A stretch of DNA of 64,000 bases from Coniella vitis (Eukaryota; Ascomycota; Sordariomycetes; Diaporthales; Schizoparmaceae): assembly GCA_011317545.1 (NCBI GenBank), contig WUJK01000010.1:2046001-2110000 (forward strand), read 5' to 3'. Position 1 is the first letter of the stretch, and the number at the start of each line of letters is the position of its first letter. Below, piece by piece: positions 1 to 11,930 of this stretch. The position numbers were made by a program, and so were the translations under genes. A model generated the notes under the pieces. It saw only the letters and a list, made by a program, of their open reading frames with translations. It searched no databases and had not been told where the DNA came from.

Positions 1-634
1 ACGCAGGGCGCTCCCGTCATCACAGACTTTGGTGCAGCGCGTCTAGGAGATCCAGGGCAGAAACACGCCGGTGATGTTATGCCCGGCGTCTACCGCGCCC
101 CAGAGGTGATACTGGGCATGGATTGGGATGCTAAGATAGACATTTGGTCTGTCGGAGTCATGGTAAGCAAACTATAACTTAAGGTTTGGAGCTCAATTTT
201 CTGATCTATCCGATGCAGGTCTGGGATCTGTTCGAAGGTGGTCGTCTTTTCCGTGCCGTGAAGGACGGTCACTTGAACGACGAACAACACCTTGCGGAAA
301 TGGTGTCCCTCATGGGCCAGCCGCCAAGAGCGTTCTTAGAGCGAAGTGTCAACAGCCGTAAATTCTGGGATGGTGAAGGTGAGCCTGATCTGGGAATAAC
401 ATCCAATCTGTTTTGTGTGTCTCACCGACTATTGCAGGAAATTGGATTGCCGCAACGCCGATTCCCGAACAAAGCCTCGAGGAACGTGAGAAAAAGTTAG
501 AGGGCAAAGACAAAGCGCTTTTGTTGGCCTTTGTGCGAAAAATACTACGCTGGGACCCAGAGGAGAGGCCTTCGGCGGAGCAACTTTTCGAGGACGAGTT
601 TTTGACCCAGTGTTACGGGACAGGTGAAAGCTAA
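1..634 (+). CDS. SRPK-like serine/threonine protein kinase, C-terminal part (5' cut by window edge)
   Basis: Exons 1-162, 219-378 and 438-634 join in frame to the C-terminal half of a eukaryotic protein kinase. The first exon shows the DFG motif (ITDFGAAR), an activation segment ending YRAPEVILG, and DIWSVGVM, the conserved Asp-Trp-Ser/Gly stretch of subdomain IX. The last exon has the subdomain XI arginine region (ILRWDPEERPSAEQLFED). The CMGC/SRPK-like layout resembles the many fungal SR-protein kinase homologues, which phosphorylate serines in RS-type substrates. Both introns (56 and 59 nt) have GT-AG ends. The ATP-binding lobe, HRD catalytic loop and start codon lie outside the window, so activity cannot be judged. 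Substrate is unknown; SRPK family assignment is inference from the activation segment. Confidence 0.85.
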
Positions 635-1884
635 GGAGGGTATCACATGCATAATTTTGGTTCAACAGCGCTGAAAACCCCGAAAACATTGTGTTGGAGT
701 CTCTGCCTCTTGGCCATCACCTCGTCTTCTATCTAGCTCTTGAAGGGGAGGCCGCCCAAAGAGAGGCTGTTCTGAAAGAACTTGACCCACAAGAGACTAA
801 TCCCACGGGCGGATGGAGAATATGCTTTGGTCGTGGAGCGGACACCTGAGCAAGATCGTTTCTCATAAGCGAGATGATACAACTTCTTAAGCCTTCAACG
901 GAGCAAAAGATGGACACTAGGCAGGGTTATCACAGCCCCTACTCTGTAAGTCGAGCGGTTGGTTTATCAATAATCTTCACTTATATTCCGGATATAAGAA
1001 GTTACTATTAACATTATTAATAAGGAAATTGATCAAAGTCTATATATATATAAGAGGACCAATACACGTAGACATATAGTATGCTGAATGGCTCGAGCAA
1101 AATACTTTTTGATAACTGGTTTGATGTGTTCACCAGCAATATAATCTGTTTAACATAGTTACTCAAGTTAGGGAATGATTACTCCAGTGTAATGTCTAAC
1201 ACAAGCTAGGAATATAAACATACTTAAAATATCAAATGACTTATATGAAGATTTTTCTAGTATAGTCAGTTCAACTTCTAACAGTCAGTTTGGTTTGCAC
1301 GCTCATAGTAATGTATCCCAAAATTGACAGTGGTTGTAAGTACTTATCATACTAATACTAAACGTATAAATGTGGCTCAACTGAATAATACACCAGTCGC
1401 GCCATATCATATCCCCATATTACACCCGCTTGCACAACACCCTGCATGTCTAAATTCCGCGGGAAACATTGATGTCAGACTTGGTTTTGACCTGGAAGGA
1501 AGAAAAAGGTATTCTCGCCTACCATATCGAGGTCATTATATTCACATCCAGCCAAAGTCTTTTGGGGAGGAAAGAGAAACAGGATCCATATTGACCGAGA
1601 AAAAGGAGCTCCTAATCATTATCCCAACTAATGCACCTCCCACGCAGCAAGTAGCAACCATGTTACACCCCGCTATTTTTTCTCTCCATCATCTCCATCT
1701 CAGCCTCGAGAATTCCGCTCCTTATTCTTGATGTCTTCCCCAACAGATTCTTCTCCCGTGGGTATCTTTTTCAGCCCTATGACCAGAAACACATAAGACC
1801 TCCCCGCACTGGCTAGAATCCAATATCGACAAAGTAAAAGCGAAAAAAAAGTGTGTTAAAAGAAGAGGTCTGTTCCACATGCTT
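635..1884. other. intergenic, AT-rich, no gene seen
   Basis: The DNA between the kinase stop and the Bsd2-like stop has no convincing coding exon. About 950-1330 is strongly AT-rich with a short TA run near 1039-1053, and could be an eroded repeat. A 135-codon open frame at 1324-1731 has no recognisable domain and was not called. Confidence 0.6.
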
Positions 1885-3215
1885 CTATACAACCGTCTCC
1901 ACGTTCTCGCCTTCGGCAATGATTGGAATGCCCAATCCCCGATCCGGACTCTGCAAGACAAGCTGCTCGTGTCGCCGTGCCTTGATGTAATCACTGACAG
2001 ATCGAATAAGAATGAACCAGCCGACAATCATCAAAATGTACGCAACCCACTCCGAGCTTGCAATCTCTCCAATACCACCACCTCCACTGTCACTGCCGCC
2101 ATTGCCGCCTCCACCCTGTACAGAACCCGGGTCGAAGTCATGGCTGTTTGGGTCAGGCGGGGCGGCATATCCGTCACCACCTGGCATCCCATCACCCATG
2201 CCGCCACTGCCGTCGCTTGAGGAGCTCTTCATGTAGAAACCGTACTGGATGAGGGTGATGCCGAGACCTGCGCGAGAGCCGTTCTTGGCTGCATGTGTCG
2301 AGTGGAGGAGGTAGGTGAGAAGGAAGCCGACGAGCTGGAAGGACATGGAAATCATGCCGTTCCACACAAACGAAAATACAGAGCCAACTGGCATGCCATC
2401 AATGTAGACCTCATCGGGGCCGCCGAGGCCGGGTGCCAGAATCGTCGTCTCCCAGTATGGAGGGGCTGCATCAGCAGCGGCTTGTTCGTAGGACTAAGGG
2501 TTGGGGAGAGAGGTAAATCAGTACTTCTGTTGTATTACAGATAACAATTGAAACAGTCAAGCAATACATACTGGTGGCTGTTCCTCCTTCTCGGTTCCTG
2601 CCCTCTCGGGTTTGGCAGTCAGGTTGGAAAAGACGCCATCCCGTTGGATCCCGCTACCAAACAATCTATTGTGGGAACTTGCGGCGGCGGCAGCGGCGGC
2701 GGCGCTTGAATGAGGTCCTGCGGCATGTGGCAACGTGCTGCTCGAGCCCGAAGTGGCAGACGACAATGTATCCTGGGAGCCGCCGGATGTGACGGGATCC
2801 GAGTTCTGCCTTACAAGGCGCTGTCTGTCGTCGGGCTCGTCCTCTGAGTCGGACTCGTCGGCATCGAAGGCATCGGCGAGGGTTGGATCGCTGACTTGAC
2901 GGTTGCGGGGGGCAATGGATGAGGCGCGCGAGTGGAAGGAGGGGGGTGGCGAATGCGGTGTTAGAGGAGACTGTGCCGACGGGACCTGGGGGTCTTCGTC
3001 ATCTTGGGCGTTGACCTGGAAACAGGAAGCCAACCCGTGTTAGTAGAGAATCCGACACAGGATGGAGCGTGGTGTGGTTCATTTCGTTATTTCATTTCCA
3101 CTCCAGCCAGCAGGCCGCGCCCCTTTGGAGAGGGCTATTTATAGGCTCGCTGAGGCTGCAAGTAGTGTTGCGGGTGCTTCGGAAGTGGGCTTACCCTCTC
3201 GTATCGACCAGACAT
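1885..3215 (-). CDS. BSD2: Bsd2/Ndfip-family metal-homeostasis adaptor of the Rsp5 ubiquitin ligase
   Basis: Exons 3215-3195, 3015-2572 and 2493-1885 give a 357-residue protein starting MSGRYER. It belongs to the Ndfip/Bsd2 family, membrane adaptors that bring Rsp5/NEDD4 E3 ligase to cargo such as metal transporters in Golgi and endosomes. Seen here: a Ser/Pro- and acid-rich N-terminal tail, a PPSY WW-ligand at about 154-157, and three membrane segments (about 193-218, 229-243 and 303-320). A Gly-rich insert lies between the second and third. The PPSY motif is completed only by splicing, its two prolines in exon 2 and Ser-Tyr in exon 3. The intron of 179 nt after only seven codons makes the start less certain, but joining is in phase. 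Yeast Bsd2 also uses a PPSY site (known). Divergent from the gene at 4687. Confidence 0.85.
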
Positions 3216-4686
3216 GATGGCCAGCCGAAATCACAGATCGCTGTTGGTGAGGATGGATAGGAAAAAGGGAAACCAAAGAAAGGGAAAAAAGAGAGTGTGG
3301 TTGATGGTAGTCGACTAGAGGAGAAGGCGGATTGCGAGTGTGCGTCAGAAAAGAGAACGTCAGAGAAACGAGTGAGTGCCTGAACCTTGGTCGGCGCCAC
3401 GCGGACTGCCCGGCTGACCCTGAGCCTAGTCCTGGAGGCTGCGCTGCGCTTTCTTGGGCGGTTGCTGCGGGAGCCAAGAGAGCGTGCGAGTCGGGGCAGA
3501 GACGGGGACGGAAAGGCTCGAAGAAAAGGGTCAGAAGTAGAAGCAGATGAAGCCAAGAGACAATCACAGGCCCGAAAGAGGAAAACAAACAACAAAGACA
3601 AGCTGGAAAGTAAACAATCAAAGGAATGAGAAAATGTCGTCGATCGTCGGCACGGGAATTTGGCAAGGAAAAAAGGTCGAACGGGGGTTGGCTTTAGGAT
3701 TGGGTGAGAGAGGAAGAAGCAAAAGAGTCGTAGGTTTCTTCGTCAGCAAGATGCGGGAAGAGAGAAATGAGGAATGCTGGAAAGGCCGAAGGCCAGGAGG
3801 CGGCAAGGATAAGGGGTTTGAGGGCGTCTGGGCAGTGCAAGCAGTGCTTCTGGCTAGCGCTGGAACATCTGGAACAATCAGTCAGCAGAGGCCGTCAGGG
3901 GGTCTCGGTACCGACAGTACTATGAACTGACCCCTTCTGCCCTTCTGTACAGAAGGAGCAGTGCGCAGGTACATAGCATAGCACACCCTGCATTGCCGGC
4001 CTTGCCTAGCACAGGCCCTCCCAGCGTGCCGTACCATACATAGTAGTATGCATAAGCCGGCACCCATTGCCTGCTGAGTGTTTCACGCTCTCTCTTCGAT
4101 TACTTTCTACCACATCATCTGTACCTGGTCGTGCAACACAGAAACGTACTAATGTACCAATGTATCCAGCTTATTTGTTTTTGTTGCCAATGACATGCAA
4201 TGCAGTCATCAACATTCATTCATATGCTCTCCCCCTGCCCTTCCAACAAGGGCTTTGCTGCTCTTTTGTGATGAGTCTGTCTTTGCTTTCCTGCTTTACT
4301 ATGTAAGTGCAGCAACAACCCCAACCCCTGGGGTTCGTACCCCTCCAGCCCCTCCTGGGCCCTGTAACGTTGGAGGTACAGACAGGGGTTTGCTCAACCA
4401 GCCTGGTAGGGTCCCAGGGTCACTATCGCAACGGGTAATCGCAGTAAGCAAACGTCACTGAACTTTTTTTTGCGCTTCCTTTCTACATGGTAGCCTCTGG
4501 ACAAGTTCTTAGCTAAGCACAATTATCGAAGCGGCTTGACGTCGTCGACCTTTGTCAACGACTAACGACACGCCCTTGGCTCACTGCGCAACGCATCTCG
4601 AGAGCTTGCTCTACCTTTCAGCCTCCTTCTTGCTCTTACTCTCTACTAATAAACCCCAAATCACGTCTACAAATCAAGCAGCCACC
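3216..4686. other. divergent promoter region, no gene seen
   Basis: This stretch lies between the Bsd2-like start and the Cbp6-like start. It is purine-rich on the + strand near the first gene (CT-rich on its sense strand) and CT-rich just upstream of 4687, as fungal promoters often are. It holds a short inverted repeat (AACCCC/GGGGTT around 4323-4335) and two TACATAGT-type motifs (4037-4044 and 4298-4305). The open frames here overlap on both strands and look random. Confidence 0.6.
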
Positions 4687-5163
4687 ATGGCTTCCAAAGA
4701 GGCATGTTTTTCCACCCTCCAAACCATGGACAATTGAAAAAGCGACCGCAGGCTAATCATAACACTCTCGTTTGCAATCCACACACAGGCCCTCCGCAAA
4801 ACAGCCCTCACTGCTCTTGCCCAATGGCCCAAAGACCCCCTCCGTCCAACCGCCCAACTAGGCGAGATCCTCGCTGCGCGCATCAAAGCCGAACCTCCTC
4901 AATGGCCCGGTAGCACGAAGAGCAACTCAGGGGACGCAGAGAAGCAAATCAACGCCATCATCGGCCTCCTTGGCAATAAGTATTCGCGAAGATATTCCAT
5001 CGCCAAGGCGGATGATCACAGTATGACTGGAGGCATGATGCTCACACCGAGGAGTAACCCCGAATATTATAACATGTTGATGAAGGATTTGGAGGAGTTG
5101 CCTGATCGGACGTGGGCGCAGAGGATAGGCATCAGGCTGAAGGGTTTGATCAGGTGGTCTTGA
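4687..5163 (+). CDS. Cbp6/UQCC2-like mitochondrial complex III assembly factor (probable)
   Basis: Exons 4687-4701 and 4789-5163 encode 129 residues. The start sits in a good Kozak context (GCCACCATGG). The 87-nt intron begins GCATGT and ends ACACAG, so it is a GC-AG intron; a GT donor at 4706 gives the wrong frame. The protein has an N-terminal AxxALxxWPKDPLRP segment and LGEILAARIK, a central NKYSRRYS, and a C-terminal PEYYNMLMKDLEELPDRTW. This order of WP, LG.L..R, N.Y...Y and YY..L..DLEEL is what I expect of the UQCC2/Cbp6 family, which helps translate and assemble cytochrome b in mitochondria. No similarity search was possible, so another LYR-like small mitochondrial family is the main alternative. 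It faces CTP1 tail to tail. Confidence 0.65.
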
Positions 5164-5982
5164 TTGGCTGAATAGTGGTTTCGTGGAGTGTGGTGTCTGA
5201 GAACAGTGGATGAAGAGGAGGAAGAAGTATTATGTGCTGATCCATGCTCGCGCGCAAAAGCTTCGAATTCGGAAAGAGCGGCTTCTCTTGATGGCGCACT
5301 CGATACCTCAATCGGGCATGGCTCCAATAGAGACGACTCGGTTGGTCGACTGGCGTGAGGGTGCTTAAATGTGGACGCGTTAGACAGGAAGAAGGAACTG
5401 AAACCACATCATGCAGCACTCGACAACAACAACAACAACAACAACAAAAGTCCAGGCCGGTATCCTATCCGCTAAACGAACTTGAGGAGTACGACACTTC
5501 ATGTTGTCAAGCCACTGCGACTTCTATCGTCCTTGCGCGGAAGCTCCAGTCGGCTGCCATATCAAAATACTCTGGGGGCTACAAGGTATCGATGGTATAC
5601 GGGAGCCTCTACATAAGCAATGGGCTTCACAGAAACCACCAAGACTTCTCCCGACAAACGACTTACTGATATGGTCCGTGGTAAAATTGTACAATTGGAC
5701 ATCGCGACGACTTGTACATAGAAGTGGTATGAAGTACTTATTTAGCACAGCTCTCTGTACGAAGGAAAAAATCAAACAATGGGATCCTGGGACATCGTAT
5801 ACTGTGACGAACAAGATCATGTACAAGTCTGCTAGGGCTCCTTCCTTTCGGCCTTCAAGATCTTTCCCAAAACACCACAGCAGGGCGATCCCTTCTCTTT
5901 TCCCTTCGCCTTCTTGCTCGCGCAGCGAAACCGGCATTCCCCGACGGTGCCGCATAATCTATTCCCAACACACACTACCGCA
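5164..5982. other. convergent intergenic space with a CAA microsatellite
   Basis: Shared 3' flank of the Cbp6-like gene and CTP1. It contains a (CAA)n run at 5423-5448. The long open frame crossing it (5501-6331) is antisense to CTP1 and is not a gene. Confidence 0.6.
5423..5448. repeat. (CAA)n microsatellite
   Basis: About eight CAA units in the 3' intergenic space between the Cbp6-like gene and CTP1. Confidence 0.9.
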
Positions 5983-7420
5983 TCAAATATACTGCCTCTC
6001 CGGGTCCACCCTGTCAAATGCCTCCATGCACTTTTCATACATGGTAAACACAATCGCCCCGCTCATGACCAACCGCGCCAACCTGGGCGCAACTCCGCTC
6101 CAAAACGTCAGGACTCCCTCCTCCTTGAAAATCAGACTTGCGCACTTGAAGCTATTCCCGTACAGACTCCTCGCCTCGATGCTCTGCATCCGCGTCTTGA
6201 TGGTATCGAGCGGCTGCGTCACGAGGACCGTTACGAGTCCGGCCATGGCGCCGATTCCAAACGTCGCGGGTGTGGAGAGCTTCTCACCAGGTGTTACATA
6301 CGACTGCGCGGCTTGCTTGAAAAAGTTGTAGCTGCCGAAGCGCACGGCCGAGTTGGCTGCTTGGCGGGCCGTCGTGGGCACAAAGCCGGCAAAGAAGCCG
6401 GCGATGCCGCGCTCACGGTAGATGATGGGTACAGCGTGGAGAAAGCCGCGCATGCGCGGTTGCGCGCGCTTGCGGTCGTCAATGCTTTTGGTTGAAATGT
6501 TCAGTTTGTGAAAGTACGAAGAGAGAAAGGTATGACGGGAAAAGAGCCACATACAGCTGTGTCTTGATGGCTTCTGTTGGCGTCACGGCGAACAATGATT
6601 CGGTCACACCCGCTGCGAACCCTGCGAGGGCTGCGCGAGGACCAGTCACTTTTCCTTCAGGATCGGCGAGCATGCGCTTGTACTGATCGAATGCGACGAA
6701 TCCTGGTCACGGCGAATCTTTCTCTGTTAACCACCGCAAATACTGACAAAATGGACAAGCTAAGTAAACAACAGACAAAGACGTACGTATACCAGCCTTG
6801 GCTGAGTTGCCGATAATCAGCGTCGTGCAGCCTGCGTACCACTGCTTGCCAAATGCAGGCCAGGGCAGCTTCTGGCCGTCAGGCAGCCGGCGGTTGAGTT
6901 GTGTTCTCGTCTTGGCAACTGTTTTGGAATATCCCAACTCTGGTCAGCATCACAGCAGCTGTCCGAGTCCGCGTTGTGTGTATGGTCTCCAGGTGGGATG
7001 CGGCGCCTGTGCAAGCCAGGTGCTGGTTGTAGCAGCTCGTCTCAATTCCTCTCTTGAACCGTGTAAATGAACCAACCATTGCCGCGAGATCAATATCGCA
7101 ACCTGATAATAATGTTGCTTGGAACCATGCACTCGAAGGAGAGGTTCGGATGGGAAAGAGCATGGCTGCGAAAACGTACATTCGGCTGGATAGGTGATAG
7201 CTACAAGAAGACCATCAAAACAGTTAGCAACCAACTCTCAAGCTGTCAAACGAAAAACAACTGTTGAAAATAGCAACTTGCCAATTTCAATTCCGCCCGC
7301 TAAACTACCCGCCAATATCGATCGCAGAGGACTGGGCGGCGGCAGCTTCTTCTCGCTTGTTGCCGTTGACGAGGCAAGTGGTGCTGCCGCTGTAGCAGCT
7401 GCTGGCGCCGGCGACGCCAT
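5983..7420 (-). CDS. CTP1: mitochondrial tricarboxylate (citrate) transport protein
   Basis: Five exons (7420-7282, 7200-7180, 6918-6787, 6702-6555, 6484-5983) encode a 313-residue SLC25 carrier of the inner mitochondrial membrane. The family exchanges citrate for malate or other dicarboxylates. The three carrier signatures PxD/ExxK are all present: PAEFAK at 51-56, PTEAIK at 139-144 and PLDTIK at 238-243. Position 46-58 (IAITYPAEFAKTR) matches the citrate-carrier subfamily. The ATG at 7420 lies in AAGATGG; upstream extension would need a TTG start. Exon 2 is only 21 nt, and the first intron is GC-AG (GCAAGT donor). Both are required to keep the first signature intact, so I trust the model. 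Introns: 81, 261, 84 and 70 nt. No missing key residue was seen. Confidence 0.95.
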
Positions 7421-8815
7421 CTTTCTTCCTCGAATGCGGTGCTGCTTCCTGATCAATCGGTCGATCTATAGGGACCCCACGCGCTTGCGGGTCGAAAGAA
7501 GGAGCGCAAGAGCAATCACAATACAATCACCTGCGAGCGGCGGTCGTGTGCGGTAGGCGAGCGAGCGGTTACTATTGTCTGAGTCGGTGTCTGCAAGAAA
7601 GATGAGAAAAGTTGCAGGGGAGCAAGACAATCCATCGTCATTCTGCAACCCATGCGCGGGCGTACAGGTGCGCGGGGACTGTCCGCCGAAATCGGCCCCG
7701 AGAAAGAGTTTGGGTGCAAGGAGCCTGCCTGCCTGCAGATGCTCGCCCTACATAATAGTAGAACTCTACTCTACTCTTGCTACGCGATGCGGAACGATCC
7801 AAACAACCTCCGGATGTTCTCAAGCGTTATCAACGAGGAAAGCCATCAAGAACAGAACACAAGATCTAAAAGATCATAGAACAATTGGGAGCATCGAATG
7901 TACTTCCAGACACTCATACGAAATGCAGCTCATCAGAAAGTTGAAGAAAATAGTTCTTGATCTATTCAGTGTTTGCCATCTTGCGTACAACATCAATGCT
8001 TCCATTCCTTATACTCTCGCTATAACCGGATTCTCTCCTTGAATTACTACCCTTAGCATGCTCCATGTATTGTATCAATATAAAATATGTGTTTCCTGCC
8101 GCTTGCCTTGTTTCATTGCTCGCTTGTTCGCTGTTCGTCCCCGGCAGATCAGAACCAAAGCATTGATCAAAGCTAATCTCCCACGACCAGGTGAAGAGCT
8201 TAGGCAACGACAACACGAACGAATTTGAAGATCATTGTCGCTATAGCATCATCCGCCCCATAATCACTTCCTTCACACAAAACTTCAACTAGCCCATAGA
8301 CTCCAACTTGCCGTATATTTAAAAAATTGACAAGCAAAGTAAATCAAAGGAGACCGACCGCCTGCCATTTTCCTTTCTTTTGCCGTCACGTCCCTATCTA
8401 TGCCGTTGTATGTCAAAGGAGAAAGGAAGAAAAAGAAAAGCCAAAATGACAAGATGAACCAAAGCATCATCATTCCCTTCCAAGAGCGAACGAATTGCCT
8501 TCAAATGTTGATGTATCCGTGGCTGCTGGAGAAAATGGGGATGTTTTTCTTCGAACAGCTCCCCCCAACCCCCCCAAAAAAAACAGCGAAGGATCAGCCA
8601 GAAACGCCGAATGAAGCTTGAAAGTATTGCGAACAACATGATAACCACCACATTTTCAATGTCCAACCCATTTTCTGTATGTCCCATCTTTTTCCATGCA
8701 TGTCCGATGCGTGAAGCGAACCGCTTCAAATGAGTTGAAGGCCAGGGAAGTCATGATCAGGAACGAGGAAGGTCACAGTGGTTCATCCTGAGATGTTCGA
8801 TTCGAATGAAGCCAC
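7421..8815. other. intergenic, no gene seen
   Basis: Promoter side of CTP1 and 3' side of the CCCH gene. Open frames are short and overlapping. A C/A-rich run sits near 8565-8585. No RNA gene or repeat was recognised. Confidence 0.55.
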
Positions 8816-11800
8816 TTAGCGAGTTTCAACGGCCGAGGATCCTTTACCTCCCGAGGAAGCTTTGCTAGCCACATTGGCATAGCTCCAACCACCACCAATG
8901 CTGAACCCTCCTGACTGCCGCAACCTTGTCTTTTCCCGCTGCGTCGCCTCATCATCCTCTTCCATACTGAAGACAAAGCTCGGGTCTTCTTCGTCTATCG
9001 GCGTGGTGAACCGCCCATTTGCGCTCGACCCAATCGATCCGCTGCTGACATGGCGCTCCAGCGCGCGGTTTCTGTCAGACTCTCTGGTAGTAGAGCCAAT
9101 GGAGCCAATACCCGACCCCACTGCGCCAGCAGATCTATGAGTCTGGTTGGCTGCGCTTGGGTGCAAGTGTGGGCTGGTGCCCAAGGACGCGTCGTCGCTG
9201 ATTCGCGTTCGCTGTATTTGCTGCGTCAGCGCAGAGAGTGACTCTGCTCCACTGCCCCCACGGCTCCCTGCTAGGCTGGGCCTGCTGCTCGAGCCGTTCT
9301 GTCCCACCATATCCAGGCCAGAGACTAGGCTCGAGTTCCGCAGAGGACTGCCCACGTGGCCGAATGCGTTGCTATTTTTGAGGCTCTTGCCAAGCGCACC
9401 AGTGCTGGACTGTTCCTCCTTTTGCCGCTCAAATAGCGGTGTCCAGCGGCTGGGGCTAGCTGCACCAAAGGGACTGCCGTACTTGGTACTGTTCTCGCTA
9501 GGGATGGTATGCTCGTCTGGTATCCGTACGCTACCCCGCCGGGCCTTTTCCGCTGGTGTTAAAAGATCGTTGGCTAGCTCACTAGGGACATAGTCTTCCT
9601 CGAGGAAGAGGAAGTTGTCATCCCAATCGCGATCGACTTTGGGCGCACTTGCGCTAAGCAGTTTGGGCTTAGCATATCTGTTGCTGCTACTATGCATTGC
9701 TCGCCTGCCAAAGAATTCCTCGCCAATCGGTTGCTGAGGCGGGCTGCGGCCCATGTCTTCCACGTCACCTCCAAGCTGCGAGGGTGACAGATGCTCACTC
9801 GAGCCAAAAGCCGACGTATGCAGCATTTTGAGCGTCTCTGATGTACGGGAGTCCTTGGCGTTGCTCAACGACGGAGAAGGGGACTCGATTCCAAACTTGT
9901 TAGGCACGGAGGCGGGCCACGGGCCATATCGTGCCGCATGCGAGATACCGTTGGAGTCGAACGAGGCGGGAAGAGGTGCGTCGAGGACTGAGAGGCCCTT
10001 GAGTGCCGAAACGGGCGTCATGCCGAAGCCTCCGCGGGAGTATGGCTCGTCCCCAGCATGGGGTGAGCCGTAGGGAGAGGCTGGGCCACTGTATTGTGTG
10101 TCCAATGTAGGCAAGCCGCCGTCCATGCCCGGCTGCATTTCCAACCCCTGATTGTATCGATCATCGGTGGCGTTTGCATAGGACGTGTAAGGCGCCACTG
10201 CCTCGGCGCGCATAAATGAATTGGTCAGAGCCGAGTTGGACGGGTGACCATAAGCCAGAGGGTTGAGTCGGTTGCCAAAGTTGATAGGCGTGACGGTGAC
10301 GCCATTTTTGCCGTAGTTGACGCGCCGGCCGTCAGGGAGAACATGAATATTTGCGCATTTGGGACCAAACTTGCAATTGCCCTACGTGAAATAGCCCCCA
10401 AGGAGGCTTTGAGTCAGTCCAACTGTTCTAGCTCATGCAGCCATGGGATGATGTAGTGTATATGTCTGCACTGTCTTTGCTGTTGTACGAGGTGGTACAC
10501 AATGTCGGTCTCAGATCTGAGAGGTTCATTGGGGGGGAGTTCGCAGCCACGCCCATTTCTCTCGAAAAAAAGGGGGGGGGACGGCAGCTAGCAGTGGCGA
10601 CGCCAGCGCCGTCATTTGAGAGGGAAATGTAGAGGGGGTTTCGTGGCAAAGATGGAGGAATTGGTATTCGAGGAGACTTGAGCCGCCGTATATACCTTTG
10701 CAAAGTATTTGCAGACCGTCTCGGCTGCCGCTCCGATATCGTGACTGAAGGGGCAGGCAGAACCGGCCTGGCAGGCGCCCTGGCGGAAGAATTTGCATGG
10801 CACATGTGCCGTGTCTGTATGGAAGAAGCAGAAACGGGCCGAGTTAGCGCAGAGTTTCCAATTGGAGGTGTTCCTGGCATGTGAGGGCTTGAGACAATTG
10901 CCAAAAGAGAAAATTGAGACCAAAGGTGACAGCAAGAAGCTCGAACAGGTAAAAGCGAGGCGCAAGGGCAGTAATGGAAAAGCAAGTTCCACCCTGGCGG
11001 TAAATATGCCGAGGGGGTTTGGGTTATCTTGCCCACCACAAGAACCCTTCGTCGAGACAAGAGGCGTTCAGGGGGCAGTTCTGGAGTCAGAGGCGCCGAC
11101 AGCCATCGAGCAGAGATCACGATGGCGGGAAAAGCGAAGGAAGGGAGAGAAGGAGGTAGACCGAGTGTGTGTTCCAAGACAAGCAAAGAAATGAACTCAC
11201 TTGGAGGACTTCTGGGACCGTCGAATCTGGCTCCGGGAGGAGGGTTGGCAGTGCTTCCTGGACCGGAGGCGGGCCCAGCGGCGATCGCATTGATGGAAGA
11301 CATTGCTGCAACTGGCGTTGACCCGTTGGCACCGCCGCCGCTCAGACTTCTGCCCGCTGGTCGGTGCAAGCTATTGTTGTGATGGTTGCTGTTGTGACTA
11401 GATACACTCAAACTGCCTGTCCTCTTGTGATTGTGTTGAGATTGTGTCTGCTGCTTCTGTTGCTGGCGATGGTCCGAGAGATTTGCGCCGGCGGGGACGC
11501 GCCTCAATCGGTGGGCTGCGGGGAGCGACTGCGAATGCGAGTACGAGGAGGAGCTGGTGAAGCTGGTCAGGCTGGTGAGCGAGTTGAGCGAAGTTAGCGA
11601 GTTGAGGCTCGGGTTCGAGTGATTGGTGTGCGTATAGGCCGAAGGCGTCGTGTAGATGGACGAGGGGTGGTGCGTATTGACGGCCTGGACGGCGTTGAGG
11701 TGAAGGGAGCGTGGGGCGTTGTCGGCAGAAGAAAGAGGTGAAGGTTTTATCAGTTGGTGCGGGTGCGGGGCTGGTGGGCGCGGTGGTGCCTGTTGCGGGC

Positions 11801-11930
11801 TTTCTTGCAGGGGCTGCAGGCGCTGGTTATAGCGGTGTTGCTGAATCTCCGGGCCCTGCTGGAAGTGCTGTGTCTTAGTAGAGTGCTGGAGGCGCGAGTG
11901 CACCGTCAACGGCCCTGCGCTAGATAGCAT
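8816..11930 (-). CDS. double CCCH zinc finger protein, Lee1-like
   Basis: Exons 11930-11201, 10814-10696 and 10381-8816 give 804 residues. Two CX7CX5CX3H fingers lie side by side: C250, C258, C264, H268 and C278, C286, C292, H296. They are followed by VLPDGRRVNYG. The rest is low-complexity: a Gln/His/Ser-rich N-terminus (about 1-240) and a Ser/Pro/Gly-rich C-terminus of about 500 residues. CCCH fingers of this kind bind RNA or nucleic acid; the layout resembles yeast Lee1 and the fungal CCCH proteins annotated as DNA- or RNA-binding, whose role is poorly known. The introns are long for this window (386 and 314 nt). The second cuts finger two between K283 and G284, so correct splicing is needed for a complete second finger. 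Start: first ATG of the open frame. Confidence 0.85.

Noticed and set aside
1324..1731. 135-codon open frame between kinase and Bsd2-like gene
   Set aside because: No domain, odd composition, starts in AT-rich spacer; likely chance.
5501..6331. 276-codon open frame on the + strand
   Set aside because: Antisense to the well-supported CTP1 gene.
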